Under the pieces are notes generated by a model. The model had not been told where the DNA came from. It saw nothing but the letters and a program-made list of their open reading frames with translations, and did not search any database. From Bacteroides mediterraneensis (GTDB lineage: Bacteria > Bacteroidota > Bacteroidia > Bacteroidales > Bacteroidaceae): a stretch of 64,000 nt of DNA. The translations under genes were made by a program, and so were the position numbers. Every line of letters starts with the position of its first letter. The first letter of the stretch is position 1. Location: the NCBI RefSeq assembly GCF_025993685.1, contig NZ_DAJPEN010000001.1:3100001-3164000 (forward strand), in the 5' to 3' direction. Of the stretch, positions 26,693 through 34,411 are shown piece after piece.

Positions 26693-27517
26693 ATGAACAA
26701 ACAGGAATTATTTGAAAACATCAAAAAGAAAAAATCTTTTTTGTGTGTAGGACTGGATACCGACATCAAGAAAATTCCGGAACACCTCCTGAAAGAAGAA
26801 GACCCGATTTTCACATTCAATAAAGCTATCATCGATGCTACTGCCCCTTACTGTATCGCCTATAAACCCAATTTGGCCTTCTATGAAAGCATGGGCGTAA
26901 AAGGATGGATTGCGTTTGAAAAGACTGTGGAATACATCAAAAAAAACTATCCTGACCAGTTCATCATCGCCGATGCCAAACGTGGCGATATCGGTAACAC
27001 CTCGGCCATGTATGCCCGCACTTTCTTTGAAGAACTGAACATCGACTCTGTCACTGTAGCTCCCTACATGGGTGAAGACAGTGTGACTCCGTTCCTCACC
27101 TATGAAGGCAAATGGGTCATCCTGCTGGCACTGACTTCCAACAAAGGCTCACATGATTTCCAGCTTACGGAAGACAAAGAAGGCGAACGTCTCTTTGAAA
27201 AAGTGTTACGCAAATCACAGGAATGGGCCAACGACCAGAACATGATGTACGTGGTAGGTGCCACTCAGGGACGTATGTTTGAGGACATCCGTAAAATCGT
27301 CCCCAACCACTTCCTGCTGGTTCCGGGAATCGGCGCGCAGGGTGGTTCACTGGAAGAAGTCTGCAAATATGGCATGACCAAGGAATGTGGGCTGATTGTC
27401 AATTCAAGCCGTGCCATCATCTATGCGGATAAAACTGAGAATTTCGCCAAAGCAGCAGGAGAAGAAGCACAGAAAGTACAGCAACAAATGGAGAAACAAC
27501 TGGCAGCCATCCTATAA
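26693..27517 (+). CDS. pyrF: Orotidine 5'-phosphate decarboxylase (type 2)
   Basis: PyrF makes UMP from OMP, the last step of pyrimidine synthesis. The 274-residue length and the N-terminal 'KKKSFLCVGLDTDIKKIP' place it in the longer type 2 subfamily. The catalytic Asp/Lys/Asp block is DAKRGDIGNT (about residues 95-104), followed by 'VTVAPYMGEDSVTPFL' and the phosphate-binding 'LLVPGIGAQGG'. It ends the purM-prfA-pyrF run and is followed by a strong terminator. Confidence 0.97.
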   Translation: MNKQELFENIKKKKSFLCVGLDTDIKKIPEHLLKEEDPIFTFNKAIIDATAPYCIAYKPNLAFYESMGVKGWIAFEKTVEYIKKNYPDQFIIADAKRGDIGNTSAMYARTFFEELNIDSVTVAPYMGEDSVTPFLTYEGKWVILLALTSNKGSHDFQLTEDKEGERLFEKVLRKSQEWANDQNMMYVVGATQGRMFEDIRKIVPNHFLLVPGIGAQGGSLEEVCKYGMTKECGLIVNSSRAIIYADKTENFAKAAGEEAQKVQQQMEKQLAAIL

Positions 27518-27550
27518 CTTAGCAAAAAGCAAATTTTCCACTATACCATA

Positions 27551-27599
27551 AGAAGCATAAAAGCCACTATTTTCAGAAGGCTTTTATGCTTCTTTTTTA
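27551..27599 (+). terminator. Rho-independent terminator after pyrF
   Basis: AGAAGCATAAAAGCC (27551-27565) pairs perfectly with GGCTTTTATGCTTCT (27579-27593), followed by TTTTTA. The remaining AT-rich gap to 27810 should hold the lpxD promoter but shows no clean TAnnTTTG box (nearest: GTAATTTG at about 27718), and I see no gene in it. Confidence 0.92.
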
Positions 27600-27810
27600 T
27601 TCTAAATTCAATATAAAAAGTCCTAATTCAGGCATATTTTTGAGCCCATACACAAAAATCAAAGGGCATTTCCGGCAAATAATTGGCTTTTTTCACGGAT
27701 ATATAAAAAAAAAACACGTAATTTGCATAATTAAGTAGTAAGTATGCTTTTTCAAGCAACAAAGATTTGAAAAACAACCAGGAAAACAAAGGAACAAAAG
27801 ATTATCAAAT

Positions 27811-28851
27811 ATGGAGTTCTCAGCTAAACAAATTGCGGAATACATCCAGGGAATCATCGTTGGAGATGAAAATGCCAAAGTACATACCTTCGCTAAAATA
27901 GAAGAAGGAGTACCAGGAGCATTATCCTTTCTATCCAATCCCAAATACACCCATTACATATACGAAACACAATCGACCATCGTATTGGTAAACAAGGATT
28001 TTCATCCGGAGCATGAAATCAAAGCCACTTTAATCAAAGTAGATGATGCGTATGAAAGCTTGGCGAAATTAATGACTCTCTATGAAATGAGTATTCCTAA
28101 AAAGAAAGGTATCAGTTCGTTAGCCTCCATTGCTGAAAATGTAAAGATAGGAAAAGATGTCTATATCGGCCCTTTTGTCTGCATTGAAGAAGGAGCCGAA
28201 ATCGGCGATAATGCGTATATACATTCGCAAGCAACGATAGGGAGCAATGCGAAAATCGGTGCCAATACTATACTTTATCCCCACGTAACAATTTATCAGG
28301 ACTGTAGAATTGGCAACAACTGTATCCTGCACGCAGGAGCAGTTATCGGCGCCGATGGATTTGGATTCGCTCCTGCCCCAGAAGGATACGAAAAAATCCC
28401 CCAAATCGGCATCGTCATCATTGAAGACAATGTAGAAATCGGTGCCAACACCTGTATAGACCGCGCTACAATGGGAGCCACCCTTGTGCACCAAGGAGTC
28501 AAGCTGGACAATTTAATCCAGGTGGCTCACAATGTGGAAATCGGGAAAAATACCGTAATGGCTTCCCAAGTAGGAATTGCCGGATCGGCCAAAGTGGGAG
28601 AATGGTGCATGTTCGGTGGTCAGGTAGGTGTAGCCGGACACATCAAAGTGGGAGACCATGTAACCGTAGGCGCCCAATCAGGCATTCCAGGGAACACCAA
28701 ATCCCATTCTACCCTGATGGGATATCCAGCCATCGACCCGAAACAGTTTGCACGTTCCGCAGCAATTTACAAAAAGCTTCCGGACATGTACGTGGAACTT
28801 GGACGTCTGCAGAAAGAAATCGAAGAATTAAAAAAACAACTAAATAAATAA
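27811..28851 (+). CDS. lpxD: UDP-3-O-acylglucosamine N-acyltransferase
   Basis: LpxD adds the second acyl chain in lipid A synthesis. The 346 residues contain an N-terminal uridine-binding domain (about 1-100, 'MEFSAKQIAEYIQGIIVGDE', 'LSFLSNPKY') and a left-handed parallel beta helix of hexapeptide repeats (about 105-310, many I-G-x-N/D steps). The catalytic His lies in 'QVAHNVEIGKN' and a C-terminal helix closes the trimer. It begins the lpxD-lpxC/fabZ-lpxA block, with 4 nt to the next gene. Confidence 0.97.
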   Translation: MEFSAKQIAEYIQGIIVGDENAKVHTFAKIEEGVPGALSFLSNPKYTHYIYETQSTIVLVNKDFHPEHEIKATLIKVDDAYESLAKLMTLYEMSIPKKKGISSLASIAENVKIGKDVYIGPFVCIEEGAEIGDNAYIHSQATIGSNAKIGANTILYPHVTIYQDCRIGNNCILHAGAVIGADGFGFAPAPEGYEKIPQIGIVIIEDNVEIGANTCIDRATMGATLVHQGVKLDNLIQVAHNVEIGKNTVMASQVGIAGSAKVGEWCMFGGQVGVAGHIKVGDHVTVGAQSGIPGNTKSHSTLMGYPAIDPKQFARSAAIYKKLPDMYVELGRLQKEIEELKKQLNK

Positions 28852-28855
28852 GCCC

Positions 28856-30241
28856 ATGTTGAAACAACAAACCTTAAAAGGCAGCTTTTCACTCAATGGC
28901 AAAGGACTCCACACGGGGGTAAAACTTACCGTTACGTTCAATCCTGCCCCAGAGCACCACGGGTATAAAATACAGCGAATCGATTTGGATGACCAGCCCA
29001 TACTGGATGCTGTAGCAGAAAATGTAGTGGACACTACCCGCGGAACAGTTTTAGCAAAAAACGGGGTGAAAGTTAGTACAGTAGAACATGCACTGGCCGC
29101 GTTGTATGCAGCCGGCATCGACAACTGCTTGATTCAGGTAGACGGACCGGAATTTCCAATTCTGGACGGTAGTGCCAAAGCCTATGTGGAATGTATCAAG
29201 CGAGTAGGCATCGAAGAACAAGCTGCTCCGAAAGACTATTACATCATTAAGTCCAAAATTGAATTCCGTGACGAAGAAACGGGTTCATCCATCATTGTAC
29301 TCCCAGATGACAAGTTCAGCGTAAATACACTTATATCTTACGACTCTAAAATCCTGACCAACCAATATGCTACGTTGGAGAACATGGGAGACTTTCCCAC
29401 AGAAATCGCTTCAGCACGTACTTTTGTGTTCGTCCGTGAAATTGAGCCCCTGCTGAATGCCGGACTGATTAAAGGAGGGGACTTGGACAATGCCATCGTC
29501 ATCTATGAAAGGCAGATGACACAAGAAAACTTCGACAAACTGGCCGATGTGATGGGAGTTCCCCACATGGATGCCAGTCATTTGGGATATATCAACCATA
29601 TTCCATTGGTATGGCCTAACGAACCTGCCCGCCATAAGCTGCTGGACATCATCGGTGATTTAGCCCTTGTGGGAAAGCCCATTAAAGGACGCATTATTGC
29701 CACCCGCCCGGGACACACCATCAACAACAAATTTGCCCGTCAGTTGCGCAAGGAAATCCGCCTGCACGAAATTCAGGCTCCAATCTATAACTGCAACGAG
29801 GAACCCCTGATGGATGTAAACCGTATCCGCGAACTACTCCCTCACCGCTATCCGTTCCAGCTGGTCGACAAAGTGATAGCCATTGGTGCCAATTACATTG
29901 TCGGCATCAAAAATGTCACTTCCAATGAACCGTTCTTCCAGGGACATTTTCCCCAAGAACCGGTGATGCCTGGCGTCCTGCAAATAGAAGCGATGGCCCA
30001 AGTAGGAGGATTGCTGGTGCTCAACTCAGTAGATGAGCCCGAAAGATATTCTACTTATTTTCTGAAAATAGATAATGTAAAATTCCGCCAAAAAGTTGTG
30101 CCGGGAGATACCCTGATTTTCAGAGTTGAACTGATGGCGCCCATTCGCCGCGGCATATCCACCATGAAAGGATATATTTTCGTGGGAGAAAAAATTGTCT
30201 GCGAAGCTGAATTTATGGCACAAATTGTAAAAAACAAGTAA
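28856..30241 (+). CDS. lpxC/fabZ: Bifunctional LpxC deacetylase / FabZ dehydratase
   Basis: A fusion of two lipid enzymes in 461 residues. Residues 1-305 are LpxC, the zinc deacetylase that commits UDP-acyl-GlcNAc to lipid A; zinc ligands are in VEHALAALYA and in HKLLDIIGD (HxxxD), and the second conserved His in RPGHTINN. Residues 320-461 are FabZ, the 3-hydroxyacyl-ACP dehydratase, with 'LLPHRYPFQLVDKV' and 'GHFPQEPVMPGVLQIEAMAQ' (catalytic His and Glu). The fusion is known from Bacteroidetes and joins two steps that compete for 3-hydroxyacyl-ACP. Confidence 0.97.
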   Translation: MLKQQTLKGSFSLNGKGLHTGVKLTVTFNPAPEHHGYKIQRIDLDDQPILDAVAENVVDTTRGTVLAKNGVKVSTVEHALAALYAAGIDNCLIQVDGPEFPILDGSAKAYVECIKRVGIEEQAAPKDYYIIKSKIEFRDEETGSSIIVLPDDKFSVNTLISYDSKILTNQYATLENMGDFPTEIASARTFVFVREIEPLLNAGLIKGGDLDNAIVIYERQMTQENFDKLADVMGVPHMDASHLGYINHIPLVWPNEPARHKLLDIIGDLALVGKPIKGRIIATRPGHTINNKFARQLRKEIRLHEIQAPIYNCNEEPLMDVNRIRELLPHRYPFQLVDKVIAIGANYIVGIKNVTSNEPFFQGHFPQEPVMPGVLQIEAMAQVGGLLVLNSVDEPERYSTYFLKIDNVKFRQKVVPGDTLIFRVELMAPIRRGISTMKGYIFVGEKIVCEAEFMAQIVKNK

Positions 30242-30242
30242 C

Positions 30243-31010
30243 ATGATCAGCCCTCTAGCATATATAGACCCCGAAGCTAAAATCGGAGAAAACGTAGAAA
30301 TAGGTCCATTTGTTTTTATTGACAAGAATGTGGTCATTGGAGACAACAATGTCATTATGCCCAATGCCAATATCTTATATGGCTCCCGGATTGGAAACGG
30401 GAACCGGATTTTTCCAGGTGCTGTAATCGGTGCGATTCCCCAAGACCTGAAATTCCACGGAGAAGAGACTACCGCAGAAATCGGTGACAACAATACCATC
30501 CGGGAAAACGTGACTATCAACCGGGGAACAGCCGCCAAAGGTAAAACCATCGTAGGTAACAACAACCTGCTGATGGAAGGGGTGCACGTAGCCCATGACA
30601 CACTTGTAGGAAGCGGATGCATCATCGGTAACCAGACCAAAATGGCAGGAGAGGTCATCATTGACGACAATGCCATCGTAAGTGCTTCCGTACTGATGCA
30701 CCAGTTCTGCCGTGTAGGCGGATACGTGATGATTCAGGGAGGCTGCCGTTTCAGCAAGGATATCCCACCGTTCATCATTGCCGGACGCGACCCGATTGCT
30801 TATTGTGGCATCAACATTGTCGGACTAAGACGCAGAGGATTTTCCAATGAACTGATTGAAAACATTCATAACGCGTATCGTATCATTTACAACAGTGGAA
30901 AAATCGTATCCGATGCGCTGGAAGAAATCCGCAAAGAAGTGCCGATGAGCAAAGAAATAGAATACATCATCTCATTTGTGGAAAACTCGCAACGAGGCAT
31001 CATCCGATAA
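30243..31010 (+). CDS. lpxA: Acyl-ACP--UDP-N-acetylglucosamine O-acyltransferase
   Basis: LpxA makes the first lipid A intermediate. The 255 residues begin with hexapeptide repeats ('MISPLAYIDPEAKIGENVEIGPF') and form a left-handed beta helix to about residue 185. The catalytic His is in GVHVAHDTLVGS, followed by the conserved 'GRDPIAYCGINIVGLRRRGF' and a helical C-terminus. It starts 1 nt after the lpxC/fabZ stop, a sign of translational coupling. Confidence 0.97.
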   Translation: MISPLAYIDPEAKIGENVEIGPFVFIDKNVVIGDNNVIMPNANILYGSRIGNGNRIFPGAVIGAIPQDLKFHGEETTAEIGDNNTIRENVTINRGTAAKGKTIVGNNNLLMEGVHVAHDTLVGSGCIIGNQTKMAGEVIIDDNAIVSASVLMHQFCRVGGYVMIQGGCRFSKDIPPFIIAGRDPIAYCGINIVGLRRRGFSNELIENIHNAYRIIYNSGKIVSDALEEIRKEVPMSKEIEYIISFVENSQRGIIR

Positions 31011-31054
31011 AAAAGATTTTGTATATTTACCACATCAACCAAAGACAAACAAAA

Positions 31055-31612
31055 ATGGTATATAAATTTAGAATCATATCTGACGAAGTCGATGATTTCC
31101 TGAGAGAAATCAAGATCGACTCTGAAGCTTCCTTCTATGACCTGCACGAAGCTATCTTGAAGTCAACAGGATATAAGGACGACCAAATGACTTCCTTCTT
31201 TATCTGCGACGACGACTGGGAGAAGGAAACCGAAATCACACTTGAAGACATGGGTACAGGAAGTTCTGAGGAAGATACCTACGTGATGAAAGATACCCGC
31301 CTCAGTGAACTGCTGGAAGACGAAAAACAAAAACTTCTGTATGTCTTCGATCCCTTAGCCGAACGCGTCTTTTTCATTGAACTATCTGAAATCATCACAG
31401 GAAAGGATTTGGACAAGGCAGTATGTTCCCGTAAAAGTGGAGAAGCTCCTAAACAGACCATCGACTTTGACGAGCAGATGAATACCAATGCCGCACTCGA
31501 CCTGGATGAAAACTTCTACGGAGACCAGGATTACGACATGGAAGATTTTGATCCGGAAGGATTCGACATCAACGAAGGAAGCGGAAATCCTTACGACGAA
31601 GACAAATACTAA
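31055..31612 (+). CDS. Acidic pRiA4b ORF3-like domain protein
   Basis: Start ATG 31055 (MVYKFRIISDEVDDF) gives 185 residues. Residues 1-100 fit the plasmid pRiA4b ORF-3-like domain family: 'YKFRIISDEVDDFLREIKI', 'FYDLHEAILKSTGYKDDQMTSFFI', 'LLYVFDPLAERVFFIEL'. The rest is very acidic and disordered-looking (from about residue 145, many D/E with 'DLDENF', 'DYDMEDFDPEGFD'). No enzyme motif is seen. It lies 45 nt after lpxA and 97 nt before miaA; the hairpin at 31648 probably ends its transcript. Function unknown. Confidence 0.8.
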   Translation: MVYKFRIISDEVDDFLREIKIDSEASFYDLHEAILKSTGYKDDQMTSFFICDDDWEKETEITLEDMGTGSSEEDTYVMKDTRLSELLEDEKQKLLYVFDPLAERVFFIELSEIITGKDLDKAVCSRKSGEAPKQTIDFDEQMNTNAALDLDENFYGDQDYDMEDFDPEGFDINEGSGNPYDEDKY

Positions 31613-31647
31613 CCTTCCGCTTTTTCCATACTCATTTATATCACAAG

Positions 31648-31691
31648 AATGTCATCCTGGACGAGGGTTCAGAATGACATTTCTTTTTTCT
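31648..31691 (+). terminator. Hairpin with T-tract after the pRiA4b-like gene
   Basis: AATGTCATCCTGGAC (31648-31662) pairs with GTTCAGAATGACATT (31668-31682), with two G-T or A-C positions. TCTTTTTTC follows. The sequence resembles the widespread GTCATTCTGAA.. intergenic hairpin repeats. It lies just upstream of the miaA ATG, so miaA needs readthrough or its own promoter. Confidence 0.7.
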
Positions 31692-31708
31692 GTCAATACA
31701 AACTGCTC

Positions 31709-32620
31709 ATGAAAAAGCCCGTCCTTATCGTACTCATCGGTCCTACAGGTGTAGGCAAGACCGAATTGAGCCTTTCTGTCGCCGAACGGTTTCATACCTC
31801 AATCATTTCCTCAGACTCCCGACAATTATACAAAGACCTGAAAATCGGGACCGCCGCCCCCACTCCCGCACAGCTGTCGAGAGTCCCCCACCATTTCGTC
31901 GGGACACTGGAACTGACCGACTATTACAGTGCGGCACAATATGAGACAGAAGCGCTGAAAAAGCTGGAAGAACTGTTCCAGACCCATCCGGTAGTCGTCA
32001 TGACAGGAGGTTCCATGATGTATGTCGATGCAGTCTGCAAGGGCATTGACGATATTCCCACCGTAGATAAAGAAACCAGAGACCTGATGATACACCGCTA
32101 CGAGACAGAAGGACTGGAACCACTCTGCGCTGAATTACGGGTGCTCGACCCTGAATACTACCGCATTGTAGACCTGAAAAACCCCAAAAGAGTGATTCAT
32201 GCACTGGAAATCTGCTACATGACCGGAAAGACCTACACTTCTTTCCGCACCCGCACACAAAAAGAGCGTCCCTTCCACATCATCAAAATCGGCCTGACAC
32301 GCAACCGAGAGGAACTTTACCAGCGCATCAACCAACGCGTGGACGAAATGATGAAAGAAGGACTGCTGGAAGAAGCCCGACGCGTGTACCCTTACAAGCA
32401 CCTCAACTCCTTGAACACCGTAGGCTACAAGGAAATTTTCAAGTACCTGGATGGAGAATGGGAGCTCCCCTTCGCCATTGAGAAAATCAAACAGAATTCA
32501 CGGATTTATTCGCGGAAACAAATGACCTGGTTCAAGAGAGATACGGAAATCACCTGGTTCCATCCCGACCAGAAAGAAGAAATCATGCAGTTTCTGGACA
32601 GCCGGATTAACCTTGACTGA
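31709..32620 (+). CDS. miaA: tRNA dimethylallyltransferase
   Basis: MiaA attaches a dimethylallyl group to A37 of tRNAs that read UNN codons. Start ATG 31709 (MKKPVLIVLIGPTGVGKTEL) gives 303 residues; the longer frame runs through the hairpin upstream. P-loop GPTGVGKT (about 11-18), 'SSDSRQLYKDLKIGTAAP', 'GGSMMYVDAV' and 'LNSLNTVGYKEIFKYLDG' are family signatures. It overlaps the convergent AI-2E transporter gene by 14 nt at the 3' end. Confidence 0.96.
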   Translation: MKKPVLIVLIGPTGVGKTELSLSVAERFHTSIISSDSRQLYKDLKIGTAAPTPAQLSRVPHHFVGTLELTDYYSAAQYETEALKKLEELFQTHPVVVMTGGSMMYVDAVCKGIDDIPTVDKETRDLMIHRYETEGLEPLCAELRVLDPEYYRIVDLKNPKRVIHALEICYMTGKTYTSFRTRTQKERPFHIIKIGLTRNREELYQRINQRVDEMMKEGLLEEARRVYPYKHLNSLNTVGYKEIFKYLDGEWELPFAIEKIKQNSRIYSRKQMTWFKRDTEITWFHPDQKEEIMQFLDSRINLD

Positions 32621-33629
32621 CTCCTGAGCCATCCTCACCTTCCAACAAAAACTCTTTCCGGAACATATCCACGAACAGAAGGAAAAGAGACACCAGCAGC
32701 GGTCCGAAGATGATGCCCATAAAACCGAACAGAGGAAGACCGGCCACCACCCCGAAAATAGTAATCAACGGATGCACATCGGCCATCTTCTTCTGCAACA
32801 GGAAGCGAATCAGATTGTCACACTGTGACACGATAATCGCCCCGTATCCCAGCATCATCAAAGCACTTACCCAATTGCCGACCACCAGAAAATAGACCGT
32901 AATCGGTCCCCAAACCAGAACTGTTCCGACAATCGGAATCACCGAAGCAAATGCCGTCAGCATGGCACTCAGAAACGGATTAGGCGCATCGCAAATCAGG
33001 TAGCCCCCCAATGAGATAAATCCTTGGATAATGGCCAGCAACGGAATGCCGATGGCATTGGAACGAACCATCAGCTGCACCTTCTTCAACACCTCAACCT
33101 TATTTTCGGCCTTAAAGGGAAGCAACGTAGAGATATAATGTTCCATGCTCTTCCCTTCATACAGCATAAAAAACATCAACATGATCGCTACGCACAAGTT
33201 GACCAGCAAGTCACTGACGCCACTCATCACCGACTGCCCGATGGAAGAAGCCTGTGACACCAAGAAAGAAAGACTTTTTTCCGACATCACATCAAAACCA
33301 GTCCGGTCCTTGATAAAGTCCACCACCTCCCACATCGGCCGGATAATGGCCTCCGTATCAAAATGCATTTGTGAAACCTGGCTCACCAAAGCCCATGCAA
33401 ACAAGGAAAGCGGTACTAGGATGAACAGCGTAACTACGATAGTCACCAGCCACACAGCCAGCGCCCGCTTCATTTTTGTCTGAAGCCAGAAGGTAAAGTT
33501 ACGCAACAGCAGGTAAAGCGTAAATCCTCCCAAAATACCGTTCATGAAAGGCTGCGCCTGACGGAATAACAGGTACCCCAGTCCAAGGATAAACACAATC
33601 AGTGAATATTTCCAATATCTTTCCTTCAT
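32607..33629 (-). CDS. AI-2E/PerM family transporter
   Basis: The 340-residue inner-membrane protein (start ATG 33629; a GTG two codons upstream is less likely) has about seven or eight hydrophobic segments. PerM-family features include 'FMLYEGKSMEHYI', 'GIPLLAIIQGFISLGGYLI' and 'NPFLSAMLTAFASVIPIVGTVLVWGPITVYFL'. Another is 'LPLFGFMGIIFGPLLVSLFLLFVDMF' near the end. Members export autoinducer-2 or act as ion antiporters; the true substrate here cannot be told. Third gene of the leftward ftsB-like operon. Confidence 0.88.
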   Translation of the reverse strand: MKERYWKYSLIVFILGLGYLLFRQAQPFMNGILGGFTLYLLLRNFTFWLQTKMKRALAVWLVTIVVTLFILVPLSLFAWALVSQVSQMHFDTEAIIRPMWEVVDFIKDRTGFDVMSEKSLSFLVSQASSIGQSVMSGVSDLLVNLCVAIMLMFFMLYEGKSMEHYISTLLPFKAENKVEVLKKVQLMVRSNAIGIPLLAIIQGFISLGGYLICDAPNPFLSAMLTAFASVIPIVGTVLVWGPITVYFLVVGNWVSALMMLGYGAIIVSQCDNLIRFLLQKKMADVHPLITIFGVVAGLPLFGFMGIIFGPLLVSLFLLFVDMFRKEFLLEGEDGSGVSQG

Positions 33630-33648
33630 AAGCACTTTTTCTCCGAAA

Positions 33649-33990
33649 TTAATTTTCCTTTGCTTCCTCCTGCGGAATCCGGAAAGCCGTGTAAAGCTCC
33701 AGCACCGCAGAAACCGTCAGACAGACAATCCATTCGTTCCGCTTCCAGAGCAACATCACCACTCCCGTCAATACCAGCAACATCGCACCAAGGAGCTGCT
33801 GACGCCGCAGACGACGAATCACCACACTGCTACCCTTATATTCTGAAACCAGCTGCACGTAGGCAAACAGGCATGCCCCTACCAGATACACATAAGGAGC
33901 CCATTCCATTTTCAGAAACTGAAGTATCAAGCCCACAAAAAGGACTACAGCCCCCACCACAGCCAGGTTGTCTTTTATCTTCGCATTCAT
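33649..33990 (-). CDS. Small membrane protein, unknown
   Basis: The 113-residue protein shows four hydrophobic segments (about 9-26, 30-46, 66-82, 87-102) separated by a strongly basic loop (VVIRRLRRQQ). I do not recognise a named family. The start is directly adjacent to the ftsB-like stop (33991) and its stop is 19 nt before the AI-2E gene, so the three form one transcript. Confidence 0.75.
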   Translation of the reverse strand: MNAKIKDNLAVVGAVVLFVGLILQFLKMEWAPYVYLVGACLFAYVQLVSEYKGSSVVIRRLRRQQLLGAMLLVLTGVVMLLWKRNEWIVCLTVSAVLELYTAFRIPQEEAKEN

Positions 33991-34293
33991 TTACTTGTCT
34001 TCCTCAAAAATAAAAATATCCTCATTTTTTTTCTTCATCAGGTATTTCTCACGCGCCACCTTCTCCAGCGCTTCCTTGTTGGAAGTAATCTCCTTCAGCA
34101 TCTTACTGTCTTCCTCATACTGCTTCCGGTAGCGCTCAATCTCCGTATTCAACTGATGAATTTCCCGCTTATGTGCCACACGGCGTATCAGACTGTTCTC
34201 GTCCAGCACGCCGATAATCAACAGAAAGGCCCCAATGGTCACCCAATATTTATGCCTCCCGATAAAAGCCCATATATTAGCCAGTTTACCCAT
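33991..34293 (-). CDS. FtsB/DivIC-family septum formation initiator
   Basis: Start ATG 34293 (MGKLANIWAFIGRHKYW) gives 100 residues. One membrane helix (about 18-34) is followed by a leucine/heptad coiled coil ('IHQLNTEIERYRKQYEEDSKMLKEI') and the family end 'LEKVAREKYLMKKKNEDIFIF'. FtsB/DivIC proteins join FtsL and FtsQ in the divisome and help switch on septal wall synthesis. First gene of a leftward operon, divergent from dnaX. Confidence 0.88.
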   Translation of the reverse strand: MGKLANIWAFIGRHKYWVTIGAFLLIIGVLDENSLIRRVAHKREIHQLNTEIERYRKQYEEDSKMLKEITSNKEALEKVAREKYLMKKKNEDIFIFEEDK

Positions 34294-34317
34294 AAAAATT
34301 CCTGCTTTATTACCTTG

Positions 34318-34325
34318 CAAAGATA
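34318..34325 (-). promoter_or_regulatory. Promoter -7 box of the ftsB-like operon (TATCTTTG)
   Basis: Minus-strand TATCTTTG lies 24 nt before the ATG at 34293. Confidence 0.65.
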
Positions 34326-34369
34326 GAAATTATTTCGCAGCAAGTCCATGACAAGAAAGAGATTTTATG

Positions 34370-34377
34370 TACATTTG
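34370..34377 (+). promoter_or_regulatory. Promoter -7 box of dnaX (TACATTTG)
   Basis: TACATTTG lies 34 nt before ATG 34412. Confidence 0.65.
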
Positions 34378-34411
34378 CAGAAATATCAAGGAATCAAAAA
34401 CGAATCGACTC

